Source of the DNA: an uncultured Caulobacter sp.
Lineage (GTDB): Bacteria; Pseudomonadota; Alphaproteobacteria; Caulobacterales; Caulobacteraceae
DNA length: 64,000 nucleotides
NCBI RefSeq assembly: GCF_947036865.1
Contig: NZ_CAMQSF010000003.1
Span: 1-64,000, forward strand
Direction of reading: 5' to 3'
Below, in pieces: positions 26,049-33,878 of this stretch. A program made the translations under genes and the position numbers. The first letter of the stretch is position 1, and the number at the start of each line of letters is the position of its first letter. The notes beneath the pieces were generated by a model. The model did no database searches and had not been told where the DNA came from. It saw only the letters and a program-made list of their open reading frames with translations.

Positions 26049-27854
26049 CTAGTAGAAAGCCACGTTGTCGACTTCCATCCAGAGCTTTTCGCCGCCCTTG
26101 CGGCCGCCCATGAACTCGATCTCGGTAAGGTCCGAGCCGGTCCAATCGCCCTTGGCGCCGCGTTCGCCCGCGGCCTTCAGGGCCGAGAACGGGATTTCGA
26201 CCGTCTTCCACGCCGCGCCCGCCGTGAACGGCGCGGACCAGCGGCCGCCGCTGGTGGTGACGCCCAGGGCGTAGTCGCCGTCGCCGCGCACCTCGAAGCG
26301 CACGCCCTGGAAGGCGCGGGCGTCGACCGGCTGGATCGAGCCCCGGGTCAGCGGGATGATCACGCCGGCATAAGGCTTGGCTTTCATCGACATCCTGGCG
26401 TTGATCGACAGCGCGTGACCCTGGTCGCCGCGCGAGATCAGCTGGCTGATCTCGACGGTGCGGTCGAGGCCGCCGTCCGGGTCGTCGGTGCGCAGGGTGT
26501 CGAGGCTGGAGCGGCCGTCGGCGCGCTCGAAGTCGTCGATCTGGGCCTTGGCCGGAACCGACGGCATCGCCGTGGCCTGGTTGGCGGTCATTGGCGCCGC
26601 GCCGGGGCCGAACACTAGCTTGCCGTCGATGAACACGCGGTCGGTCTTGCGGACGTCGCCGATCGTCTTCCAGGGCTCGCCCTTGATCAGCACCAGGTCC
26701 GCGCGCTTGCCGACCTCGATCGTGCCGCGATCGTCGAGCTGGTTGATGACCTTGGCGCTCAGCGCGGTGCCGGCCATCAGCGCCTCGGTCGGCGTCAGGC
26801 CCGCGCGCACCAGGAGCTCCATCTCGTGCAGGGTCGAGACGCCGTGCGGCGTGCCGGGCATGCCCGCGTCGGTGCCCAGCGCGATGGTCACGCCGGCGTC
26901 GTGCAGCATCTTGGCGTTGTGCAGCGCGTTGTCGAACTTCTTGAAGCTCTGTTTGACGTTCGGATTTTCGTCGGGGTCACGGGCGGGCTGGCCCGGCTTC
27001 ACCGGTTCATAGACGGCCAGGGTGGGCGTGTCGGCCGTGCCGCCAGCCTTGATGGTCGCCACGGCCTCGGGCGTCAGCCGCCGGTCCTGCAGGCTGTGGG
27101 TGATGACGTCGACCTTCGAGCGGCCCGCGACCTCGCCGCGATCGACGGTGACCGTGTGGGTGAAGACCTTCAGATTGTTCTTGTGGGCCTCGTCGACCAG
27201 GGCGGTCAGGGTCCACTCGTCCATGCTGGTGTTGTCGGGCGCGACGCCATAGCGCCAGCCGTCGGTGAAGGCCTTGATCAGGTCGGGCTTGTAGGGGATC
27301 AGCGCCTTCACCGCCGCGCGGGCGGCCTCGGGCGTGTTCACCCACTTGGTGGTCGCCGTATCGGCCCAGTCGGCGCCGTGACCGCCGGGCGTGCTCATCC
27401 GGGCGGCGAAGTTGACGTGCGGCGCGACCAGGGTCGACAGCCATTGGCGGCGCGGGGCGTAGGACTCCGGCGCGGCGTTGAAGTCGCTGACGGTGGTGAC
27501 GCCGGCCGAGACATAGGCGGTGGCGATCTGAGGCGTGGTGGCCGGAACGCCGCTCGGAGTCCAGTGGGTGTGCAGATCGAAGAAGCCGGGCAGCAGCGCC
27601 TCGCCCTTGGCGTCGATCACCTTGGCGCCCCGAGGAGCCTTCACGGTCGGCCCCACCTCGACGATGCGGCCGTCGCGAATGACGACATTGGCCGGATGCG
27701 GGGCCGCGCCCGTGGCGTCGAACACCGTCGCGCCGATGATGGCGATGGTCTCGCCTCCGGGCGTCTTGGCCGCCTTCGCGATGCCGAAGCCGAGGAGCCC
27801 CAAGGAACCGGCGAGCGCCGTCGCGGCCCACATATTCACTCGCGATGACCGCAT
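26049..27854 (-). CDS. Exported amidohydrolase fused to a C-terminal CIA30-like domain
   Basis: 601 residues from ATG 27854. An N-terminal hydrophobic signal (about 7-27) is followed by a metal-dependent amidohydrolase domain (about 35-430): DLHTHW gives the HxH metal ligands, further His residues occur in FTHTVTVD and VITHSLQ, and GTDAGMPG carries the Asp of the active site; the segment ends with the usual GKRADLVLIKG. The last 170 residues (IDDFERADGRSSL to VDNVAFY) resemble the CIA30/NDUFAF1 beta-sandwich, often seen appended to bacterial secreted hydrolases. Probably a periplasmic or surface hydrolase of peptide-like or cyclic amide substrates, working with the TonB receptor encoded downstream. 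Substrate cannot be read from the sequence. Confidence 0.8.
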   Translation of the reverse strand: MRSSRVNMWAATALAGSLGLLGFGIAKAAKTPGGETIAIIGATVFDATGAAPHPANVVIRDGRIVEVGPTVKAPRGAKVIDAKGEALLPGFFDLHTHWTPSGVPATTPQIATAYVSAGVTTVSDFNAAPESYAPRRQWLSTLVAPHVNFAARMSTPGGHGADWADTATTKWVNTPEAARAAVKALIPYKPDLIKAFTDGWRYGVAPDNTSMDEWTLTALVDEAHKNNLKVFTHTVTVDRGEVAGRSKVDVITHSLQDRRLTPEAVATIKAGGTADTPTLAVYEPVKPGQPARDPDENPNVKQSFKKFDNALHNAKMLHDAGVTIALGTDAGMPGTPHGVSTLHEMELLVRAGLTPTEALMAGTALSAKVINQLDDRGTIEVGKRADLVLIKGEPWKTIGDVRKTDRVFIDGKLVFGPGAAPMTANQATAMPSVPAKAQIDDFERADGRSSLDTLRTDDPDGGLDRTVEISQLISRGDQGHALSINARMSMKAKPYAGVIIPLTRGSIQPVDARAFQGVRFEVRGDGDYALGVTTSGGRWSAPFTAGAAWKTVEIPFSALKAAGERGAKGDWTGSDLTEIEFMGGRKGGEKLWMEVDNVAFY

Positions 27855-27977
27855 GACGCTCGAACCCCCGAATCCGACAAACACTATCAGAACGACGGGT
27901 GAGACGAGCGTTTCCGCCATCGCCGCCGAGGCGACTTGGCGACTATCTTGAGACAAATTCGGCGTTTGGGACGCGTG

Positions 27978-28226
27978 TTAGGCGACGACTCGGGGTGGCT
28001 CCACCTTGGGCGGCGCTGGGCGCTCGGCTCGTGGCGCGTCGAACGCGCGCGGTTCGACCGAGCGACCGCGCACCCGCACCTCGGCGTGACCTGGCCAGGC
28101 GCGGGCCAGATCGCGCGCCTCGGTGATGGCCCGGCGACGGCCCGGGAAGAACAGCACCTCGCCCGTGGCGCCGATCTTCACGCACCAACCCCCGTCGTAG
28201 GGTGAGACGTCGAACAGACAGGTCAT
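27978..28226 (-). CDS. Small DUF2188-like protein
   Basis: 82 residues starting 8 bp downstream of the haem-oxygenase-like gene, so probably in the same transcript. A beta-rich start (SPYDGGWCVKIGATGEVLFFPG) is followed by a helix (RRAITEARDLARAW) and another strand (AEVRVRGRS), the pattern of DUF2188-type proteins; the C-terminal 20 residues are proline-rich and probably disordered. It shares the DGxW / ARxLAR pattern with the small protein at 31104. Function unknown. Cytosolic. Confidence 0.6.
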   Translation of the reverse strand: MTCLFDVSPYDGGWCVKIGATGEVLFFPGRRRAITEARDLARAWPGHAEVRVRGRSVEPRAFDAPRAERPAPPKVEPPRVVA

Positions 28227-28234
28227 TCGAACCT

Positions 28235-29302
28235 CTATTCGGCGGCGTAGGCGAACGGCCCGCGTCGACCCCAGAGGCTCTGGCGGTAGGCGTCGAAACA
28301 CTGCTCGCCGCAGATCATGCGCATGACCGCGCCTTCGGCGATGAAACGCGCGCGCGCGGGATCCTCCGACACCAGCGGAACCAGGGCCTCGGCGTTCCAG
28401 GCCTTGGAGTGTTCGATGTCGATCTGGGCGTGCAGCGCGAAGTACTTCCTGGCCTCCGGAGAAACGCCCAGCCGCTTGAGGCCCGCGTCGACGCGCGAGA
28501 CCCGGGTCGGCGCCGTCAGCTCCACCGCGCCCAGCGCGCCGATCGACTGCCAGACATAGCGGCGGGTCGTGGCGAAGGCCGTCATGGTGTTGGCCAGGCA
28601 CAGGGACTGCCAGAGCGTGTCGTCGATGGTCGGCGCCAGGCCCAGGATCGCCGTCGTGCGCGACAGCATCGGGCCGTGCATGCCGCGCATGGAGCCGCGC
28701 CCCATCTCGTCCCAGTAGTTCCGGGCGAGTTCCAGCTTGGCGCGGTCGGGGATCTTGACCTGGGTCAGGGCCACCAGATCGTCGAACCCCGCCTCGCCGG
28801 CGGCCTCCTGGGTCAGGAACCATTTCAGATCGTCGAGCGAGGCGTCCGCCTCCAGCCAGTCGAACAGCGCATCCCACTGGCCGGGGCCGTGGTCCTTCAG
28901 CGCCTCGAACCAGCCGATGAAGCCTTCTGGATCGGACGGGACGTCTTCGACCATCGGCGCCACGTGGCGCCGGAAGGCCTCGACGAACGCGCCTTCCAGC
29001 TGGCGCATCCTGAGGTCTTGATCGAGGTCTTCGCGCCAGGTTTCGGACGGCGCGGACGGCGCCAGCCGCACATGGTTCCAGTGCGCGAGCGCCTTGTGCA
29101 GCGCGTCGGCGTCCGGAACCGTCTGATCGAAGGCGCCAAGGTTGGAAAGTCGTTCGCCACCGTACACGGCGTCACTCCAAGGTCGTGGGGTTGAGAAGAG
29201 CGGCCAAGCCGCCCCCTCAAGTCGAGGGGCAAACGGCGGCCGATGGATTTGCGTTCCTGTGTCGAAATCGCGACTTAGGGTTTGGTCGTTCGCGAGGTTC
29301 AA
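28235..29302 (-). CDS. Iron-containing redox enzyme, haem-oxygenase-like (HDO) fold
   Basis: 355 residues, all-helical composition. Motifs of the haem-oxygenase-like diiron family are visible: TQEAAGEAGFDDL and NYWDEMGRG around residues 165-205, and HAQIDIEHSKAW near residue 295, which together supply the expected Glu/His/Asp iron ligands. The family includes N-oxygenases and C-C bond-cleaving oxidases such as UndA. The start codon is TTG at 29302, overlapping the pncC stop (TTGA), so the genes are translationally coupled. There is no signal peptide; it is cytoplasmic. The reaction is unknown; neighbours (PncC, DUF2188-like protein) do not define a biosynthetic cluster. Confidence 0.75.
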   Translation of the reverse strand: MNLANDQTLSRDFDTGTQIHRPPFAPRLEGAAWPLFSTPRPWSDAVYGGERLSNLGAFDQTVPDADALHKALAHWNHVRLAPSAPSETWREDLDQDLRMRQLEGAFVEAFRRHVAPMVEDVPSDPEGFIGWFEALKDHGPGQWDALFDWLEADASLDDLKWFLTQEAAGEAGFDDLVALTQVKIPDRAKLELARNYWDEMGRGSMRGMHGPMLSRTTAILGLAPTIDDTLWQSLCLANTMTAFATTRRYVWQSIGALGAVELTAPTRVSRVDAGLKRLGVSPEARKYFALHAQIDIEHSKAWNAEALVPLVSEDPARARFIAEGAVMRMICGEQCFDAYRQSLWGRRGPFAYAAE

Positions 29303-29829
29303 TCCGGCGGGCGGTCGTCGCCGTGTCCGAGCGTGGCCAGCAGCATGTCGAGACCCGCGTCCAGGCAGGCGATCCGCACCGCGCCCCGGCCGACGTCGCC
29401 AAAATGATGTTCAGTAACCGTCACCGGACCATCGCGGCGCGCCACCGCCAGAAAGACCAGGCCCGCTTCGTCGTCCGGCGCCCCTCGGCCGGCGAAGCCG
29501 GTGACCGATAGGGCGATGTCGGCTTCCGAGGCCCGCACCGCGCCCTCGGCCATGGCGCGCGCGACCGGGGCCGACACGGCGCCCTGGCTTTCGAGGAGCG
29601 TCGCGGGGACGCCCAGCACCTGCGCCTTGGCCTGGTCGGTATAGGTCACGAAGCCTCGCTCGAAAGCGTGCGCGCGGCCGTCGACGTCGGTCAGCACCGA
29701 GGCGAACAGTCCGCCGGTGCAGCTCTCGGCCGTGGCCAGGGTCAGGCTTTCGGCGCAGGCAATCCTCAGCACCGTTTCGACCTTGTGCTCGACGGCCGGC
29801 GGTAGGGTGGGCGACAGGGTTTCGGTCAT
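29299..29829 (-). CDS. pncC: Nicotinamide-nucleotide amidohydrolase PncC (CinA C-terminal family)
   Basis: 176 residues corresponding to the stand-alone CinA C-terminal domain. Diagnostic motif TAESCTGGLFAS near residue 34 carries the catalytic Ser; YTDQAKAQVLGV, SGAVSAP-like (SQGAVSAPVARAMA) and SVTGFAGRGAPD follow in family order. The enzyme deamidates nicotinamide mononucleotide to nicotinate mononucleotide in pyridine nucleotide salvage. It is coupled by a 4-bp overlap to the haem-oxygenase-like gene downstream. In many alphaproteobacteria this gene follows ispDF, which is not the case here. Confidence 0.9.
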   Translation of the reverse strand: MTETLSPTLPPAVEHKVETVLRIACAESLTLATAESCTGGLFASVLTDVDGRAHAFERGFVTYTDQAKAQVLGVPATLLESQGAVSAPVARAMAEGAVRASEADIALSVTGFAGRGAPDDEAGLVFLAVARRDGPVTVTEHHFGDVGRGAVRIACLDAGLDMLLATLGHGDDRPPD

Positions 29830-29988
29830 GTCCGCGGCATGGTTGGTGTCGGTTCGGCCCCAACGCCGCGCCCGCTCGGAAGGCTCCCGACGGCGATCTG
29901 GGCCTTAGCAAAGGATAGAGTCGGGGCTCGCCCGGGGAGCGGCCGCCGCGTCCGGCCGTTGATTCACGCTCGTGATCAGGAGACGCGT

Positions 29989-30192
29989 ATGACCGTTCCC
30001 CCCAACAACGCCGGCCGCTCGGGCAACGAAGCCGAGAAGCTTGGCGACTACACCGCGCTGGGCGGCGAGAAGAAGATCCAGAGAACCGGCGAGAAGTCCC
30101 GGGTGCGGGCCGGGCCGGACGGTCCCGACGCGACCGAGGTCGGCGACACCTTCAAGGGGCCGAAGGGCGACCCGGTCGAGGGCAAGCGCTAA
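29989..30192 (+). CDS. Small hydrophilic protein, unknown function
   Basis: 67 residues from ATG 29989 with a good ribosome binding site (CAGGAGA). Very rich in Gly, Lys, Glu, Asp and Pro, with no hydrophobic segment; probably intrinsically disordered, like small stress-related proteins. No family recognised. Its 3' end overlaps that of the convergent DUF421 gene by 4 bp. Confidence 0.6.
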   Translation: MTVPPNNAGRSGNEAEKLGDYTALGGEKKIQRTGEKSRVRAGPDGPDATEVGDTFKGPKGDPVEGKR

Positions 30193-30683
30193 CGAGGTTC
30201 TGACTTCACGACGCTGATCTTGCCGCCGGCTTCCAGCGTCGCGAGCCGCGCGTCGGCGGGCGTCTCGGCCTGTTCGAGGCGGAGACCCTCGTCGAGGTCG
30301 GCGCGGCCGATGCCGTGACGGGTCATGGCTTGGTCATCGACCTCGCCGTTCCGGACCAACACCACCGGCGCGCCCTTTATCAGGGCGGCGACCGCGCCCC
30401 AGCGCAGGCTGGCCATGGCCAGCAGCCTGTGCAGGACGACGACCACCAGCGTCGCGGCCAGTCCGCCGACGAAGGGCGCCTTGCCGGTCATGCAGCGGCT
30501 GAGGTTCGAGCCGATGACGATGGCCACCACGATGTCGAGCGGGGCCATCTGCGAGAAGGTCCGCCGCCCGGCGATGCGGATGCACAGAAGCCCGAACGGC
30601 AGCAGGATCAAGGCCCGGGCGCAGAGCTGCCAGACCGCGGCCCCGCCCGTGTCGGGACCGATCAGTGGTCGGAGTATTTCCAT
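30189..30683 (-). CDS. DUF421 membrane protein (YetF-like)
   Basis: 164 residues: two or three N-terminal transmembrane helices (about 15-37 and 48-90) followed by a cytoplasmic domain. LCIRIAGRRTFSQMAPLDIVVAIVIGS is the characteristic DUF421 signature (aGrr.f.qlt.fD.v..i.iG), and the distal part contains APVVLVRNGEVD and a short beta-rich tail. Function of the family is not established. It is shorter at the C-terminus than Bacillus YetF but similar to many proteobacterial members. Confidence 0.8.
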   Translation of the reverse strand: MEILRPLIGPDTGGAAVWQLCARALILLPFGLLCIRIAGRRTFSQMAPLDIVVAIVIGSNLSRCMTGKAPFVGGLAATLVVVVLHRLLAMASLRWGAVAALIKGAPVVLVRNGEVDDQAMTRHGIGRADLDEGLRLEQAETPADARLATLEAGGKISVVKSEPR

Positions 30684-30748
30684 CCCCCTCTAACGCCGCC
30701 GGCTTCGAACCGTTCGCCGGCGCTGGGCCGGCGAACGGAAGGCGCTCG

Positions 30749-30973
30749 TCAGGGCGCGGAGGTGGGTCCGGTCGAGGCCGGCGCGTCTCGAGCGCTGAGG
30801 CTGCCGCCCATGCCGGCGCCGGGCTGACGGCCGCCCAGGACCAGCGCGGCGACGGCCAGCGCGATGAGAAGGCCCAGCACGACCAGGATCATATTGGTGT
30901 TGCGGCGACGTCGCGGCGTGGAATTGGCGTTCGGCTCCTGCCCGATCTTGGGATCTTGCTGTACGGCGGCCAT
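30749..30973 (-). CDS. Small single-pass membrane protein
   Basis: 74 residues from ATG 30973, preceded by GGAGACA. An N-terminal hydrophilic part with a cluster of Arg residues (TPRRRRNT) precedes one transmembrane helix (about 28-48, MILVVLGLLIALAVAALVLG), then a Gly/Ser/Pro-rich tail; an N-in orientation is expected. No known family recognised. It stands alone between the DUF421 gene and a divergent small gene. Confidence 0.6.
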   Translation of the reverse strand: MAAVQQDPKIGQEPNANSTPRRRRNTNMILVVLGLLIALAVAALVLGGRQPGAGMGGSLSARDAPASTGPTSAP

Positions 30974-31103
30974 GGATGTCTCCTGTTCGAGGGAGAAGGG
31001 CCAACGTCGCGCGCCGGGGCGTGTTTCGGGCCGTGTCCTTTGCGCGCCGACAAGCATGTCCTATGTTGCTGCATCGCCTCGGAAACGAGGCGAGGTTCGC
31101 CGC

Positions 31104-31325
31104 ATGATCTCGGCGTTTCCCGTTGTCACCGTTCTGAGGATCGAGCCGCTGGACGGCTGTTGGGTCCTGCTGTGCCGGCAGAACGCTCTGGCGCAGATCT
31201 TCCGTTCCGGCGCCGAGGCCGAGCGGCAGGCGCGGCGGCAGGCCCGGACCTTGGCGCGTTGCGGCTTCGCGCCGCGACTGACCATCGTCGATCGCGCCGG
31301 CCAAGTGACCCAGGTCAGGCTCTGA
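31104..31325 (+). CDS. Small DUF2188-like protein
   Basis: 73 residues from ATG 31104; longer in-frame starts exist upstream but lack protein-like sequence. Pattern: strand (TVLRIEPLDGCWVLLCRQ), strand (ALAQIFRSG), helix (AEAERQARRQARTLARCG), strand (RLTIVDRAGQVTQVRL), resembling DUF2188. It shares the DGxW and ARxLAR pattern with the protein at 27978. Function unknown. Confidence 0.55.
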   Translation: MISAFPVVTVLRIEPLDGCWVLLCRQNALAQIFRSGAEAERQARRQARTLARCGFAPRLTIVDRAGQVTQVRL

Positions 31326-31398
31326 AGCAGACAGGCTCGCTTTCAAACGTCTAGAGCGTGCCAGCCGCCGAAACCGCTCACACTTTCGGCTATCACGC

Positions 31399-32490
31399 TC
31401 AGTCCGCGTCGGTCTGCAGCACGCTGCGTCTCGGCGTGAACGGGAAGCTGATCTCGCAGCGCACGCCGCCCGGCGCGAAGGCGAGGCTGCCGGTCCCCAT
31501 GAGTTCGTAGGGCACGCGCTGCTCGATCAGCACGGCGCCGAACCCGGTCCGTCGCGGCGCGGCGACGGCGATCCTGACGCCGCTTTCCCGCCAGCGAAAT
31601 TCCAGCCAGTCGGCTCCGTCGCGCATCGCGATCCGCCAGTCGATGGTCAGGCGCCCCCCTCCGGTGGCGAGGGCGCCGTATTTCGTGGCGTTGGTGGCCA
31701 GTTCGTGGACGGCCAAGGTCATGACCTCCGCGGCCTTGGGCGGCAGAAGGACTTCCGGGCCCTCGACCGCGATACGGTCGTCGTCGGCCACCTGCGCCAG
31801 CAGCTCGTCGCGGACCAGGCCCTCGAGATCGACCCCGCTTGCCGCTCCTCGGGTCAGAAGCACCTGGGTGCGCGCCAAGGCCGCGAGCCGCCCGTCCAGG
31901 TGGGCGGACAGATAGTCGACGCTATCGCTGGTCTCGGCGGTGCGGCTGACGATCGAGCGGATCACCGCCAGGATGTTGCGCACCCGATGCTGCAGCTCCG
32001 CGACGATCAGGTTCCGCGCCTGAGCCGCTCGGCCGCGATCATGCGCCTCGACCAGGATCAGCAGGGCGCCCATCACCGCGCCCGCTTCGTCGCGCACCGG
32101 CGAGCACGATAGGATGAAGCCGCCGTTCTCTCCGCCGTCGTCGCGGCGCAGGGGCAGGACGTTGTCCTCCAGGGTCACGGTCGCGCCGCGCCACGCGTTG
32201 TCGACGGCCGGCGCCACGATCGCCCTGGCCGGCTCCAGGGCGCCCAGTCCCGATCGTCCCAGGTCGTCTCGAGGCCCCAGAAGATCGGCATAGGCGTCAT
32301 TGTAGAGGGCGACCGCCTCGCGGCCCGCCCAGAGCACCGCGGGAAATCCGCAGCCCAGCATCACGTCGGCGGCGGTCTTCAGGCTTTGCGGCCACGCCGC
32401 GCGCGCGCCGATGGCCGTGGCGGCCCAGTCGAAATCTTGAATGCGCCGGGCCATGCCGGGCGAGGATACTTCGCCGCTCTGAACCCGCAT
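31399..32490 (-). CDS. HWE-family sensor histidine kinase with PAS-like N-terminus
   Basis: 363 residues. An N-terminal PAS-like sensor (about 20-150, beginning DWAATAIGARAAWPQSLKT, a very typical HWE kinase start) precedes the HWE dimerisation helix with the phospho-acceptor His in AELQHRVRNIL near residue 170. The N box HELATNATKYGAL lies near residue 265, and a C-terminal ATPase part ends in RCEISFPF. No transmembrane segment, so it senses a cytoplasmic cue. In alphaproteobacteria such kinases often feed the general stress or light response. It is divergent from a Crp/Fnr gene, with a palindrome between the two starts. An internal ATG at 32454 is an alternative start. Confidence 0.88.
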   Translation of the reverse strand: MRVQSGEVSSPGMARRIQDFDWAATAIGARAAWPQSLKTAADVMLGCGFPAVLWAGREAVALYNDAYADLLGPRDDLGRSGLGALEPARAIVAPAVDNAWRGATVTLEDNVLPLRRDDGGENGGFILSCSPVRDEAGAVMGALLILVEAHDRGRAAQARNLIVAELQHRVRNILAVIRSIVSRTAETSDSVDYLSAHLDGRLAALARTQVLLTRGAASGVDLEGLVRDELLAQVADDDRIAVEGPEVLLPPKAAEVMTLAVHELATNATKYGALATGGGRLTIDWRIAMRDGADWLEFRWRESGVRIAVAAPRRTGFGAVLIEQRVPYELMGTGSLAFAPGGVRCEISFPFTPRRSVLQTDAD

Positions 32491-32625
32491 GTCCTTCCAG
32501 CCTGCTATGCCCGGCGGTCGGCGCTTTAGGGCGGGACCGGATGAAGGCGATAACGCGAAGCGTCTTAAATCGCCACACGGGAACGAACGCGCGGGGCCTC
32601 CGCGCGTTTCAACCTACGCGGCGCA

Positions 32626-32649
32626 GGGTCTATCAGATGATAAAGACCC
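32626..32649. promoter_or_regulatory. Palindromic operator candidate between HWE kinase and Crp/Fnr gene
   Basis: Inner dyad TATCA-GA-TGATA flanked by GGGTC and GACCC (the right half carries two extra A residues). It ends 27 bp before the GTG start of the Crp/Fnr gene and lies within the 186-bp divergent region. It is not a standard CRP (TGTGA-N6-TCACA) or FNR (TTGAT-N4-ATCAA) site. Autoregulation by the adjacent regulator is a natural guess. Confidence 0.4.
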
Positions 32650-32676
32650 GGGCGGGGCTCGCTGCTAGGGACGGAA

Positions 32677-33426
32677 GTGAGCAACAATGACTGTGATGTC
32701 CACGCCATATACCGCCGGAGCGCGCGCTCCATGCTAGGCGCCCCCGCGCAGAGGGCGATCGAGAAGGTCTATGTCCGAAGGCTCAGGCGCTTCGGTCCGA
32801 TGCAAGACGATGACGTCTCCGCGCTGGAGGCGCGGCTGGGGCGGATGGAGGCCTACGCCGCCGGCAAGGACCTGGAGCTGACGACCTCTCCGCCGATGTT
32901 CCTGCTCTCGGGATGGGCCTGCCTGGCGCACTCTCTGCGGGACGGCCGGCGCCAGATCCTAGCGTTCGTGCTGCCGGGCGACGGGATCGGTTTCGACCTT
33001 CTGACCCGCTCGCAGCGGTCGGTCGAGGTCCTGGCGCTGACGCCGCTCAAGGTTCGCTATGCCCAGCCGGGCTTCGTGGCGGGCGCGGAGCGGCTCAGCC
33101 GGGTCTTCGCCGGCGCGGCGGCCGCTCAGCAGGGCCGCATGATCGACCACATGGTCCGGCTCGGTCGGCAGACCGCCCTGGAGCGCATGGCGCACCTGCT
33201 GCTCGAGTTGCACGCCCGACTGGCCGAGATCGGCGAGACGCGGGGCGAGAGTTTCCATCTGCCGATCAAGCAGGAGATCCTCGCCGACGCCCTCGGGCTC
33301 AGCCTGGTCCACGTCAACCGCACGCTGCAGCAGATGCGCCGCGAGGGCCTGATCGACATGCGGGGCTCGCAGATGACTCTGCTGGATCGCGCGGCCCTGG
33401 AGGCGGCCTCCGACCAGAGCTCCTAG
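32677..33426 (+). CDS. Crp/Fnr-family transcriptional regulator
   Basis: 249 residues from a GTG start. A degenerate cyclic-nucleotide-binding beta-roll (about 45-130, including QILAFVLPGDGIGFDLL) is followed by a dimer helix and a C-terminal winged helix (about 170-240) with KQEILADALGLSLVHVNRTLQQMRREGLI, the Crp/Fnr recognition motif. No Fnr-type cysteine cluster is present at the N-terminus, so it is not an iron-sulphur oxygen sensor. Signal unknown. It is followed by a receiver-only protein gene and divergent from an HWE kinase. A later ATG at 32731 would give a shorter N-terminus. Confidence 0.88.
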   Translation: MSNNDCDVHAIYRRSARSMLGAPAQRAIEKVYVRRLRRFGPMQDDDVSALEARLGRMEAYAAGKDLELTTSPPMFLLSGWACLAHSLRDGRRQILAFVLPGDGIGFDLLTRSQRSVEVLALTPLKVRYAQPGFVAGAERLSRVFAGAAAAQQGRMIDHMVRLGRQTALERMAHLLLELHARLAEIGETRGESFHLPIKQEILADALGLSLVHVNRTLQQMRREGLIDMRGSQMTLLDRAALEAASDQSS

Positions 33427-33499
33427 CCGATAAACATAGGTTATTTGGGGCTTTGCGCCGCTCTCCTATGGCTGCCTCTCGACAGGTTCGGGGCGACGA

Positions 33500-33871
33500 A
33501 TGGCGGACGGATTGCGAGGACTGGCGGTGCTGATCGTCGAGGACGAGTTCTATCTCGCCGACGATCTGGCGTTCGCCGTGATCAGCGCCGGAGCCAGCGT
33601 CTGCGGCCCGCATGGGCGGGTCGATGACGCGCTTCGCGCCCTGGACGCGGGCGAGGTCGTGGACCTGGCGGTGCTGGACATCGATCTCTTCGGCGAGCGC
33701 GTGTTTCCGGTGGCCGACCGGCTTCGCGGACGCGGCGCGCCGTTCCTGTTCGCCACGGGGTACGACCACGAGATCATCCCCGACCGCTTCCGCGACGCTC
33801 CGAGGCTGGAGAAGCCGTTCGCGGTCGAGGCCGTCGTCGCCGTCCTGGAGGCGCTGAGCAGCCTCGGCTGA
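33500..33871 (+). CDS. Single-domain response regulator
   Basis: 123 residues consisting of one receiver domain: acidic pair in LIVEDEFYLADD, phosphorylatable Asp in LAVLDIDLFGE near residue 57, the conserved Thr/Ser-like position in FLFATGYD and the Lys in LEKPF. No output domain. Such proteins often act with HWE kinases as phosphate sinks or feedback elements, and one is encoded 1 kb away. The gene is convergent with, and 7 bp from, the receiver-kinase gene. Confidence 0.9.
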   Translation: MADGLRGLAVLIVEDEFYLADDLAFAVISAGASVCGPHGRVDDALRALDAGEVVDLAVLDIDLFGERVFPVADRLRGRGAPFLFATGYDHEIIPDRFRDAPRLEKPFAVEAVVAVLEALSSLG

Positions 33872-33878
33872 CCCGCGT

